A stretch of DNA of 64,000 bases from CAIJXB01 sp964455905 (GTDB lineage: Bacteria > Chlamydiota > Chlamydiia > Chlamydiales > Rhabdochlamydiaceae): assembly GCA_964455905.1 (NCBI GenBank), contig CAYVYN010000007.1, forward strand, positions 42,352 through 106,351. Reading direction: 5' to 3'. The translations under genes were made by a program, and so were the position numbers. Of the stretch, positions 26,315-34,222 are shown piece by piece. The first letter of the stretch is position 1. The number at the start of each line of letters is the position of its first letter. The notes beneath the pieces are model-generated. The model ran no database searches. It worked only from the letters and a program-made list of their open reading frames with translations, and was not told the origin of the DNA.

Positions 26315-27382
26315 ATGTCTATGATATACCAATCCCCTCCTTCATCACCTGTCTCCCCTATTTTTCAAAGACCACCACATTGTCCCCCTCCTTTAAAAAG
26401 ACGCAGTGAATCGCAAGACCTATCCGATGCAGACAAGGAACACCTAAAAAAAATAGCCAAATTTTTCGATTCTACAATCCCAGAAAGTCAATTCGAAATA
26501 AGCCCCCTTCCAAAACCCAAACCAAGAAGTCTAAATGAAGCTTCATACCTATTTGAGTGGGAAGATTTTAATAGAGATCTTTTCGTTCAAAAGAAAAAAA
26601 ACTTATTAGAAAAACAATACATTGAAAACGCATCAGGAATTCAAATTAGACTACAAAGACAACCTATTGGAGAAGGCAACTATTCTATAGCTAAGATTTT
26701 AGAAGAAGGACAACCACCCTTAATTCCCGGGATTAATAATAGTCAGATTGTATGTAAAATATTTAAAGAACAAACAAAGCAAGGGCACCCCGTATCTCTT
26801 AAAGAAGCTCTTTTTTGCTCTATAAAACAATATCGAACTCTAGAAGAAGATTTTAAGGATCTTCCATTTAAAGAGCGGCCTTATTCACAGCTTTACAACA
26901 TCGATTCAATTCCTGAAGATGGCTATGCTCTACAAGAAAAAGTGACACCAATCACACTACCTTGGAATAAAGAAAAAAAAATCGCAGATCTATCTAGATT
27001 TGATTTGAAAATTTTAAATCAAATAAAAAAACTATTTCACTATAGTTTTTATAAAAGAACTCCAAAAAAAATGCAGACATCGTCTTTTGAAGCACTTTCA
27101 CCTCAAAAAAATTGTGATATCAGCCAAGAAGAAACCAGGCCAGCTCCAGGACTTGATCTTTGGCCCCCTAACCTTGGCATACGCCCTGGAACCGAAACGC
27201 TAGTGATTTACGATTTTAGAGAAGATGATGACCCTTTTTGCTACTGGTGGAAAACTCATTTAAGAAACCTATCAAATGAGAACCAAGAAATTAAAGAGTA
27301 TATTCTAGAAGGCCTTGAAGATCGCCTCTTTGAGTACCAAGATCTTGTGTATTACTACAATGACCTTACCCAAAAATTATAA
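26315..27382 (+). CDS. Divergent protein-kinase-like protein with Pro-rich N-terminus
   Basis: A 355-residue protein with no family I can name, but it retains the ordered catalytic landmarks of the protein kinase fold. These are a glycine loop IGEGNYSIAK (118-127), a beta-3 lysine K148 in IVCKIFK, a possible alpha-C Glu at 164, a hinge-like YALQEKV (204-210), a catalytic-loop analogue D281-LWPP-N286-LGI (compare HRDLKPEN), and D300-F-R in place of DFG. Only about 55 residues follow, so the activation segment and most of the C-lobe are missing. Residues 1-75 are rich in proline (SPPSSPVSPIFQRPPHCPPP), suggesting SH3/WW-type host contacts. There is no signal peptide. A secreted effector kinase is plausible but inferred. 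Confidence 0.6.
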   Translation: MSMIYQSPPSSPVSPIFQRPPHCPPPLKRRSESQDLSDADKEHLKKIAKFFDSTIPESQFEISPLPKPKPRSLNEASYLFEWEDFNRDLFVQKKKNLLEKQYIENASGIQIRLQRQPIGEGNYSIAKILEEGQPPLIPGINNSQIVCKIFKEQTKQGHPVSLKEALFCSIKQYRTLEEDFKDLPFKERPYSQLYNIDSIPEDGYALQEKVTPITLPWNKEKKIADLSRFDLKILNQIKKLFHYSFYKRTPKKMQTSSFEALSPQKNCDISQEETRPAPGLDLWPPNLGIRPGTETLVIYDFREDDDPFCYWWKTHLRNLSNENQEIKEYILEGLEDRLFEYQDLVYYYNDLTQKL

Positions 27383-27423
27383 TTTCACTCCAACAAGAAC
27401 TCTCTTGTAAAGCAAACGATTCT

Positions 27424-27456
27424 TGAGTAAACTGTTAGTTTACTCAGGAGTTTTTT
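27424..27456 (+). terminator. Hairpin with U-tract overlapping the next gene's ribosome binding site
   Basis: TGAGTAAACT / AGTTTACTCA, a perfect 10-base stem with a 3-base loop (27424-27446), followed by GGAGTTTTTT and then the ATG at 27457. The same bases act as U-tract and Shine-Dalgarno (GGAG). Likely the terminator of the kinase-like gene, or an attenuator for the lipoprotein operon. Confidence 0.7.
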
Positions 27457-28014
27457 ATGAAAAGACTTAAAGAATTTAGCATTTTTTGTCTAACAATCTG
27501 CCTTCCCTCATGTTTTTCGGCTAAGTCTCAAAGCGGACCTGAATGGGAATACAAACCAAGAAACGCTCTTGTAGATAAAGCCACCCTAGCAGGAAAACCT
27601 CTCGACATCACAGTAATTAGTCAAGGACTTGGGATGATCGCAGATTGCGAAGCAAATTGGGGACTTCTTTTAAATTCACCTAAAAAAGTAACGATAGAAG
27701 ACGTGAAACCATTCATTAAACAATTTGTCACAGAACTTCTAGATTACATGTATGAAAACCCACTATTTGCCAATAGGTACAAGGAATTTTTTAAATTAGC
27801 TAAATATGAAAAATCCCAACTAGGACTAAACGATTTAGCTTTTAGACTCGATTTTTGGGATGAAAACGTAGAAAGACAGCTACGCCCTTACCTTGCAGAA
27901 GTGCGCCTTGCCGATAGTACAGTTTATTACTACTACACAAATGAAACAACAAGTGGCCTAGAAAAAGTTTTAGAAGAACCTTTTTTCTACACACCAAAAA
28001 CAGTGACTCAGTAG
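27457..28014 (+). CDS. Putative lipoprotein, function unknown
   Basis: A 185-residue protein with a lipoprotein signal peptide: MKRLKEFSIFCLTICLPSCF, where C19 would be the lipidated cysteine after LPS. The mature part is mixed helical, with a conserved-looking core (LGMIADCEANWGLLLNSPKK, QFVTELLDYMYENPLFANRY) and a beta end (LAEVRLADSTVYYYYTNE). I do not recognise the domain. It leads a tight three-gene run with rlmK-like (6 bases) and mnmH (6 bases), so it is probably in the same transcript, though it need not share their function. Confidence 0.7.
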   Translation: MKRLKEFSIFCLTICLPSCFSAKSQSGPEWEYKPRNALVDKATLAGKPLDITVISQGLGMIADCEANWGLLLNSPKKVTIEDVKPFIKQFVTELLDYMYENPLFANRYKEFFKLAKYEKSQLGLNDLAFRLDFWDENVERQLRPYLAEVRLADSTVYYYYTNETTSGLEKVLEEPFFYTPKTVTQ

Positions 28015-28020
28015 GCTATT

Positions 28021-29025
28021 TTGCAAAACACTCCCTTTCACTACGAACTATACTTGCCTACTATTTTAGATGGAGAAGATAAAACTTCTTCATTAAAAAA
28101 TAGAATTCGAAAAAACTATCGACACCTTCGTAAATGGGCTAAACGAACAGATACTGACTCTTTTCGCATTTATGGCAGAGATATTAAAGAATATCCCATC
28201 ATCATAGACTTCTATGCAGGACATTTTTATGTGCAGTACTTCTCTTCTGATAGAGAGCACGATGAGCCTCCTAAAGATTTACAAATAGAAACAGAAGAAG
28301 CTCTTACTTCTATTTTTGGAGTCTCTTTAGATAAAATCTACTGGAGATCTCGAATAAAAAGAGCAAAAATAGAACAATATGAAAAAATCAACGAAAAAAA
28401 AGAATTTTTCCTTGTCAAAGAGTATGGAGCTATTTTTAAGATTAATCTTTTTGACTACTTAGATACAGGTCTTTTCCTTGACCACCGGGAAACAAGACAA
28501 CTAGTGAAATCTCTTTCTTTACATAAAAAAGTTCTAAATCTTTTCGCTTATACCTGCTCCTTTAGCATACAAGCCGCTCTAGGTGGCGCCTCATTTACAA
28601 AAAGCGTCGACATGTCTAACACTTACACAGAGTGGGGTGCTGACAATTTCCTTTTAAACTCTTTGCCTCTAGAAACCAACCTGATTATTCGCGCCGACTG
28701 TTTAAAATTCTTAGAAGAAGAAATTTTCAAAGGTTTTAGCTATGATCTTATTGTCGTAGACCCACCCACAATATCTCGTTCAAAAAAAATGGACCAGCTT
28801 TTTGACATCCAGGTAGACTACGTTCCTCTACTTAAGGGCGCACTAAATCTCCTTGATAAAAAAGGCACGCTTTTCTTTAGCACTAATGCACGTAAATTCA
28901 CTTTTGATCTTTCTTTATTTCCAAACCACGACATCCAAGAAATTACAGCCAAAACCATACCTCTTGACTTTCACGACAAAAAAATACATCGTTGCTGGAA
29001 AATCACACATAAGCTGTCATCTTAG
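28021..29025 (+). CDS. rlmK: RlmK-like 23S rRNA (guanine-N7) methyltransferase
   Basis: A 334-residue SAM-dependent methyltransferase matching the C-terminal half of E. coli RlmL/RlmKL, which makes m7G2069 in 23S rRNA. Evidence: the N-terminal NRIRKNYRHLRKWAKR helix and RIYGRDIKEYPI strand, motif I VLNLFAYTCSFSIQAALGGA preceded by FLDHRETR, the catalytic-site motif DPPTISRSKKM with DIQVDYVPLL, and a terminal ITAKTIPLDFHDKK plus CWKI. It lacks the THUMP and RlmL (m2G) half, so it is a stand-alone RlmK. The start is TTG at 28021, 6 bases after the previous stop, since no ATG fits the conserved N-terminus. Confidence 0.85.
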   Translation: MQNTPFHYELYLPTILDGEDKTSSLKNRIRKNYRHLRKWAKRTDTDSFRIYGRDIKEYPIIIDFYAGHFYVQYFSSDREHDEPPKDLQIETEEALTSIFGVSLDKIYWRSRIKRAKIEQYEKINEKKEFFLVKEYGAIFKINLFDYLDTGLFLDHRETRQLVKSLSLHKKVLNLFAYTCSFSIQAALGGASFTKSVDMSNTYTEWGADNFLLNSLPLETNLIIRADCLKFLEEEIFKGFSYDLIVVDPPTISRSKKMDQLFDIQVDYVPLLKGALNLLDKKGTLFFSTNARKFTFDLSLFPNHDIQEITAKTIPLDFHDKKIHRCWKITHKLSS

Positions 29026-29031
29026 GAAAAA

Positions 29032-30072
29032 TTGAATATAACTCTCTTCTTAGAACAAAAAACGCCTTTAATCGATGTAAGAAGTCCTTCTGAATTCCAA
29101 AAAGGACACATACCAGGAGCGATTTCTCTTCCTCTATTTTCTGATGAGGAACGCTCGATCGTTGGAACGATCTATAAACAACAAGGTAAAGACCCAGCTA
29201 TTAAAAAAGGGCTATTTTTTGTAGGCCCCAAGCTTCTTTCTTTTGTAGAGGAAGCTGAAAAAATTACCGGCCCCTCTAAAACTCTTCGTCTTTACTGCGC
29301 TAGAGGTGGTATGCGTAGCAGTTCGTTAGCGTGGCTACTTCAGACCTCTGGCTTTACCTGTATACTTCTAGATAAAGGATATAAATCCTTTAGAAATTGG
29401 ACTCTTACGCAGTTTACAAAAAAATACGAATTTCTTGTTTTGGGAGGATTTACCGGTTCTGGGAAAACAGACATTCTACACGAATTAAATCGAAACAACG
29501 AACAAACAATTGACTTAGAAGGACTTGCAAACCACAAAGGAAGTAGTTTTGGAGATCTTGAAGGACTTAAGCAACCCTCCTGTGAACAGTTTGAAAACCT
29601 GCTAGCAAGCACCCTTTCCAAACAATGTCAAAATTCCCCTATCTGGATCGAAGACGAAAGCAGAAATATAGGCCTCTGTTATTTACCAGAGGGCATATGG
29701 AGCCAAATGAGGCTAGCGCCCCTTCTTTGGATTGAACAACCTTTAAAAAACAGAATAAACCATCTTCTTTCTTCCTACGGGAACTACTCTCAAGAATTGC
29801 TTATAAAGTCAGCAGAAAAGCTACATAAAAAACTCGGAGCGGTAAAAACGGCAGACGTGACAGAAAAAATCCAAAACCACGACCTAGTTGGCGCTATTAC
29901 AGATATTTTAAAATATTACGACAAGACCTACATATACTCTTCCTTAAAAAACCCAAGGAATCGAATAAACGTTCCTTTTACGTCCGACCTCATGAGAGAA
30001 CTCACTTCAATAAAAAAATTAATTAAAATAAAATTCATTTTTTTAAATAAAAAATACAAAAAAAAGATATAA
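29032..30072 (+). CDS. mnmH: tRNA 2-selenouridine synthase (MnmH/SelU)
   Basis: A 346-residue enzyme that replaces sulfur of 2-thiouridine at the tRNA wobble position with selenium, via a geranylated intermediate. An N-terminal rhodanese domain carries the catalytic C89 in YCARGGMRSSS. A C-terminal P-loop domain has Walker A GGFTGSGKT at 138-146 and the family motif DLEGLANHKGSSFG. It starts with TTG at 29032, preceded by TAGGAAAAA, 6 bases after the rlmK-like stop. The C-terminal tail is very Lys/Ile rich. Full activity needs selenophosphate from SelD, which is not in this window. Confidence 0.92.
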   Translation: MNITLFLEQKTPLIDVRSPSEFQKGHIPGAISLPLFSDEERSIVGTIYKQQGKDPAIKKGLFFVGPKLLSFVEEAEKITGPSKTLRLYCARGGMRSSSLAWLLQTSGFTCILLDKGYKSFRNWTLTQFTKKYEFLVLGGFTGSGKTDILHELNRNNEQTIDLEGLANHKGSSFGDLEGLKQPSCEQFENLLASTLSKQCQNSPIWIEDESRNIGLCYLPEGIWSQMRLAPLLWIEQPLKNRINHLLSSYGNYSQELLIKSAEKLHKKLGAVKTADVTEKIQNHDLVGAITDILKYYDKTYIYSSLKNPRNRINVPFTSDLMRELTSIKKLIKIKFIFLNKKYKKKI

Positions 30073-30106
30073 TAAGTCCGATTAAAAAAACAAAAAAGGA
30101 ATTATA

Positions 30107-30904
30107 ATGAGCAGTACAATACAGAGTTCTACAATACCAGTGACACTAGAAATACCTAGACCAAATTCAACACTCTCCTTACTTCGGGATGAGAGTTTGG
30201 AATTATCCAGGCTTGTACTAGCAGGTGTAGTCGGGGCTGTTGCGTTTGGAATTATTTTTGGTTCGGGGGTAGGAGTGCTAGGAGGCATAGTCTGCGGAAT
30301 TAGCCTCTATTTAGCCGGTCGAGTATGCCTACTATTAACAAATGGAGAACCCTTCGATCAAGCTCCGAAAAATTTCCTTAAATCAGGAATGTTGATTGGA
30401 ATACTCGAGCAATTTGCTCAGAATCCAGCAAGTCCAGACAACATACCGACTGATTTGTTTAGCAAAGAAGAAAAAACCGTCTTAGAAGAACTAAAAAATA
30501 GTTTCTTGAGCGCTACAAGCAAAGAAGATGTCGAGGCTACAATAAAATCTAGCCTAGAAAAAACCTCAACAGAATTCCAAGATGAGTTCAAAGCTTTTTT
30601 TAAAACCAAAGGTTTACTTGATCTCGCTTATGAAAATCAAAAAAATCCCAAAGCAACAAAACAGATACCAAAAAATTTAGCACTGAATTTCAGAGAGAAT
30701 ACAAATTTAGTCAAAAATTTTTCAACCATGATAAAATTCCTCTTAACAGGAGCAATAGCACATAAAACATCCCTGCTAATCCTCAGCCCAATTGCAGCCG
30801 TTTCTTTTTCTAAATCTCTAGGCATAATGATAGTTGGGAAGATTTTAATCTCAAAATTCGTAGATGCAACTAAACCAGCAAAAGAATCCACACAGCTAGC
30901 TTAA
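30107..30904 (+). CDS. Inc-like paralogue 1 of a tandem triplet
   Basis: A 265-residue protein of unknown function, first of three tandem paralogues. A Ser/Leu-rich N-terminus is followed by a bilobed hydrophobic hairpin at about 37-78 (LVLAGVVGAVAFGIIFGSGV then GGIVCGISLYLAGRVCLLL). A charged helical middle has SKEEKTVLEELKNSF and EDVEATIKSSLEKTS, and a second hydrophobic end segment is LLILSPIAAVSFSKSLGIMI. No Sec signal. The two hydrophobic lobes with a Gly turn resemble inclusion-membrane proteins. The ATG follows AAAAAAGGAATTATA, a leader that is repeated in front of the third copy. Confidence 0.7.
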   Translation: MSSTIQSSTIPVTLEIPRPNSTLSLLRDESLELSRLVLAGVVGAVAFGIIFGSGVGVLGGIVCGISLYLAGRVCLLLTNGEPFDQAPKNFLKSGMLIGILEQFAQNPASPDNIPTDLFSKEEKTVLEELKNSFLSATSKEDVEATIKSSLEKTSTEFQDEFKAFFKTKGLLDLAYENQKNPKATKQIPKNLALNFRENTNLVKNFSTMIKFLLTGAIAHKTSLLILSPIAAVSFSKSLGIMIVGKILISKFVDATKPAKESTQLA

Positions 30905-30934
30905 AAGCAATCTAGTAGGAATTGATTTTTCGAC

Positions 30935-30970
30935 TAAGAACCTCTTGAAAACACCTTCGAGAGGTTCTTA
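30935..30970 (+). terminator. Terminator after Inc-like paralogue 1 (duplicated element)
   Basis: TAAGAACCTCT / AGAGGTTCTTA stem. A close copy of the same element follows paralogues 2 and 3, so the duplication unit includes the 3' end. Confidence 0.75.
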
Positions 30971-31188
30971 AAACCTCAAGACTCTTACTTAGACAAAAAA
31001 ACTCAGATCTATAAAAACCACCAAAAACCTAATAATCATTCGTTTTAGGTCCTATCCACCAAAATTCACAAGCAAACTCACTAAAATAAACAAATAGAAC
31101 TCAAACTAAAAAAAATATTTAGTATAAAAAAATCAACAATTCCTATATAATTCTTCTTGAATAATAAATTAAAACAAAAGAAATCACA

Positions 31189-32019
31189 ATGACCTCCATA
31201 ACAAACACTTCTATGACCCAGGGGATTCCGGCCATAAACAACTCAAAATCAAAAATTTCCCTACTTCGGGATGAGAGTGTGGAATTATCCAGGCTTGCAC
31301 TAACAGGCGTAGTCGGAGCTGTTGCGCTTGGAATTATTTTTGGTTCCGGGGTAGGAGTGCTAGGAGGCATAGTCTGCGGAATTAGCCTCTATTTAACCGG
31401 TCGAGTATGCCAACTATCAGGAAATGGAGAACCCCTCGATCAAGCTCCGAAAAACTTCTGTAAATCAACAATATTGATTGGAATACTAGAGCAATTTGCT
31501 CAGAATCCAGCAAGTCTAGACAACATACCGACTGATTTGTTTAGCAAAGAAGAAAACTCCGACAGTGCTTTGCTTACCAAAGAAGAAAAGTCCGTCTTAG
31601 AAGAACTAAAAAATAGCTTCTTGAGCGCTACAAAAAAAGAAGATGTCGAGGGTACAATAAAACCTAGCCTAGAAAAAACCTCAGAAGAATTCCAAGATGT
31701 GTTCGAAGTTTTTTTTAAAACCAAAGGGTTACTTGATCTCGCCTATGAAAACCAAAAAAATACCAAAGGAACAAAACTGATACCAGAGGCCTTAGCGTTG
31801 AAGTTCAGAAAGAATGTAAAATTCGGAAAAACTCTTTTAAATATGACAAGATTCCTCTGCAGAGCAGTAATAGTACATGAAGCATCCCTGCTAATCCTCA
31901 CCCCAATTGCAGCCGTTTCTCTTCCTAAATCTCTAGGCATAATGATAGTTGGGAAGATTTTAACTTCAATAATCGTAGATGCAACTAAACCAGCAAAAGA
32001 ATCCACACAGCTAGCTTAA
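31189..32019 (+). CDS. Inc-like paralogue 2 of a tandem triplet
   Basis: A 276-residue paralogue of the preceding gene. The N-terminal 16 residues differ, then the hydrophobic hairpin region is nearly identical at DNA level (a stretch around 31265-31430 matches 30185-30350 with few changes). It carries an 11-residue insertion, NSDSALLTKEE, that duplicates the SKEE/TKEE block, and ends in the same ATKPAKESTQLA tail as copy 1. The leader differs from copies 1 and 3 (AAAAGAAATCACA before ATG). Function unknown; same Inc-like reading. Confidence 0.7.
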   Translation: MTSITNTSMTQGIPAINNSKSKISLLRDESVELSRLALTGVVGAVALGIIFGSGVGVLGGIVCGISLYLTGRVCQLSGNGEPLDQAPKNFCKSTILIGILEQFAQNPASLDNIPTDLFSKEENSDSALLTKEEKSVLEELKNSFLSATKKEDVEGTIKPSLEKTSEEFQDVFEVFFKTKGLLDLAYENQKNTKGTKLIPEALALKFRKNVKFGKTLLNMTRFLCRAVIVHEASLLILTPIAAVSLPKSLGIMIVGKILTSIIVDATKPAKESTQLA

Positions 32020-32052
32020 AAGCAATCTAGCAGGAATTGATTTTTCGACTAA

Positions 32053-32084
32053 GAACCTCTTGAAAACACCTTCGAGAGGTTTAC
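32053..32084 (+). terminator. Terminator after Inc-like paralogue 2
   Basis: AACCTCTTG / CGAGAGGTT stem with the same AAAACACCTT loop as the element at 30935. Confidence 0.7.
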
Positions 32085-32164
32085 TTAAAACATCCCATCT
32101 CAATAAAAAAATCAAATTAAATACATTTTTCACTAATTACCAACTTACAAAAAAAGGAATTATA

Positions 32165-32947
32165 ATGACGACAGCAGTAAACAGCTCAAGTTCAAGACTC
32201 TCTTTAATTCAAAATGAGATCAAGTTATTCTCAAGCCTTGTGCTAACAAATGTAGTCGGAGCTGTTGCACTTAACATTATTTTTGGTTCGCATGTAAGGC
32301 CCGTAGGAGGCGTAGTTTCCGGAGTCAGCGCTTATTTAACCAATAGTCTATTGCTGCGAGTAGGAACGGGACAAACTGACTATAAAGGAGAAATTGGTCA
32401 TAAACTTTTCAAAACTTGCTGTAAATCAGTGTTATTGATTTTAATACTTGAGCAATTTGCTCAAAATCCAGCAAATCCAGACAACATACCGACTGTTTTG
32501 TTTAACAAAGAAGAAAAGTCCGTCTTAAAAGAACTAAAAAATAGTTTCTCTAGTGCTACAAGAAAAGAAGATGTCGAGGCTATAATAAAACCTAGCCTAG
32601 AAAAAACTTCAGCAGAATTCCAAGACGCGTTCAGAGCTTTTTTTAAAACGGAAGGTTTACTTAATCTCGCCTATGAAAATCAAAAAAATCCAGACACAAC
32701 AAAACCGATACCAAAGAGCTTAATATCCAAATTCAAAGAGAACCTAAACGTCAATCAAAAAAATGCAACTCTCATACTATTTTTCCTGACAGCGCTAATA
32801 GCACATAAAACGTTCCTAGCAATCCTATCACCAATAGCAGCTATTTCTCTTTGTAAATCCACAGTTATTATGGCCGCTGGACAGATTGTAACTTTACTAA
32901 CGCTGCCTAGGAATAAACCTCGAGAAGGGTTAACGCAAGCAGGTTAA
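32165..32947 (+). CDS. Inc-like paralogue 3 of a tandem triplet
   Basis: The most divergent copy (about 260 residues). The frame is open from a TTG at 32060, but the ATG at 32165 is preceded by AAAAAAGGAATTATA, identical to the leader of copy 1, so it is the start. The hairpin region is LVLTNVVGAVALNIIFGS then GGVVSGVSAYLTNSLLL. The middle block ENQKNPDTTKPIPK aligns with copies 1 and 2. An added RVGTGQTDYKGEIGHKLF segment follows the first hairpin. The C-terminal hydrophobic segment persists. Function unknown. Confidence 0.7.
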   Translation: MTTAVNSSSSRLSLIQNEIKLFSSLVLTNVVGAVALNIIFGSHVRPVGGVVSGVSAYLTNSLLLRVGTGQTDYKGEIGHKLFKTCCKSVLLILILEQFAQNPANPDNIPTVLFNKEEKSVLKELKNSFSSATRKEDVEAIIKPSLEKTSAEFQDAFRAFFKTEGLLNLAYENQKNPDTTKPIPKSLISKFKENLNVNQKNATLILFFLTALIAHKTFLAILSPIAAISLCKSTVIMAAGQIVTLLTLPRNKPREGLTQAG

Positions 32948-32981
32948 AAGCAAGCTGCTAAAAATCGATTTTTCATAATAA

Positions 32982-33011
32982 AGACCTCTTAAAAACACTT
33001 TCGAGAGGTTT
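32982..33011 (+). terminator. Terminator after Inc-like paralogue 3
   Basis: AGACCTCT / AGAGGTTT stem, the third copy of the repeated 3' element. Confidence 0.6.
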
Positions 33012-33181
33012 ACTTTACAACCTCAAAGCCGCTCTTAGGCAAAAAATAGTGGTATTTTAGTTTTTAGAAATTTTCCGATAGGGTCAAGAACATTTCATCA
33101 CTCTAAGCTGGTCGGATGTAACGAATAACAGTTGAATCAAATCACCGATATAAAATCCAATCTGTTTGATCTGTATGTTTT

Positions 33182-34165
33182 CTATGAAGGACCATTATAC
33201 GAGCTCCTCTCTTTTTGCGATGTAGTAAGATTAGAAACAAGGCTAACAACTTCTTCATAAAATTCGGGGTTAAAGTTATGCCCCATACTTTCAATAAAGA
33301 CCAATTTACTGTCTAAAATAGAATCAAATAAATTCTTAGCGTGATCTACAGGAAAAAGAGGATCCTTTTTCCCATGAATAATCAAAGTGGGAACGTGAAT
33401 CAAACCTTTTGTCTGAAGCATAAGATCAATAGATGCCAAAATAGCGTCTTTATGATTCAGCATGGAAAACAAAGAACGCTGTCTTTTAAGACTTTCTATC
33501 ATTAGCTTCTTATAAAAACTCCTTTGAAAAAAAGTTCCCTTTCCGTTTAAAAGCTCCCACCCCTCTAAATGTTTCAAAATTTTTCGACGAAAAGACCAAT
33601 TAGGAATTGCATCCAATTCTTCTACCCAACTAAACCACCCTGTATCAGGTAAAGAAAGAGGACTTAAAGAAACTCTTTCCCTTTCCATAATAGAAGCAAC
33701 AGGCCTAAAGTCGCTTGTTGTAGCCATTAAGGTTAAGCTAAGTACCCTGGAAGGAAAATGTACTGCCATCAGCTGCCCTATAGCGCCCCCCATAGAAATG
33801 CCCATAACATGCGCATTTTTTATTTTAAGCTGATCTAAAAGACCTACAGCATCTTCAGTCAGGTCCATAAAATCATAAGGATTTTTTGTATAGTTAAAAT
33901 ACGAAGAATACCCCGTATCTCGATGATCAAATCGAATAACGAAAAAACCTTTTTCCGCTAAAAGACGACAAAAAGACTCAGTCCAAAATATCCCCTGACA
34001 ACCTGCTCCCATAATTAGTAAGAAAGCTGGATTAGTAGGATTTCCAAACGATTCATACCAAAGATCTAATCCATTAACTGGAATAATTTTTCCTTTAACG
34101 CCGAAAAAAGTCGCTATTTTACTTAAAGCTGGTTTCTTTAAAATCCATCGTCGCCAAAAGAACAT
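33182..34165 (-). CDS. Alpha/beta hydrolase
   Basis: A 327-residue serine hydrolase of the alpha/beta fold. The oxyanion region is FLLIMGAGCQGIFW, the nucleophile elbow G-I-S-M-G in HVMGISMGGAIGQLMA, the Asp is probably in IIHGKKDPLFPVDH, and the catalytic His is in ESMGHNFNPEFY. It resembles aclacinomycin-esterase/haloperoxidase-type enzymes. The substrate is unknown. The frame is open to 34228, but the ATG at 34165 has AAGGT at 6 bases and avoids overlapping the divergent gene that starts at 34223, so I use it. Confidence 0.85.
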   Translation of the reverse strand: MFFWRRWILKKPALSKIATFFGVKGKIIPVNGLDLWYESFGNPTNPAFLLIMGAGCQGIFWTESFCRLLAEKGFFVIRFDHRDTGYSSYFNYTKNPYDFMDLTEDAVGLLDQLKIKNAHVMGISMGGAIGQLMAVHFPSRVLSLTLMATTSDFRPVASIMERERVSLSPLSLPDTGWFSWVEELDAIPNWSFRRKILKHLEGWELLNGKGTFFQRSFYKKLMIESLKRQRSLFSMLNHKDAILASIDLMLQTKGLIHVPTLIIHGKKDPLFPVDHAKNLFDSILDSKLVFIESMGHNFNPEFYEEVVSLVSNLTTSQKERSSYNGPS

Positions 34166-34222
34166 ATGTACCTTGAAAAGATTGATGCCGTTATTTATAT
34201 TTATCCCAAAAAAGGAAACTAA

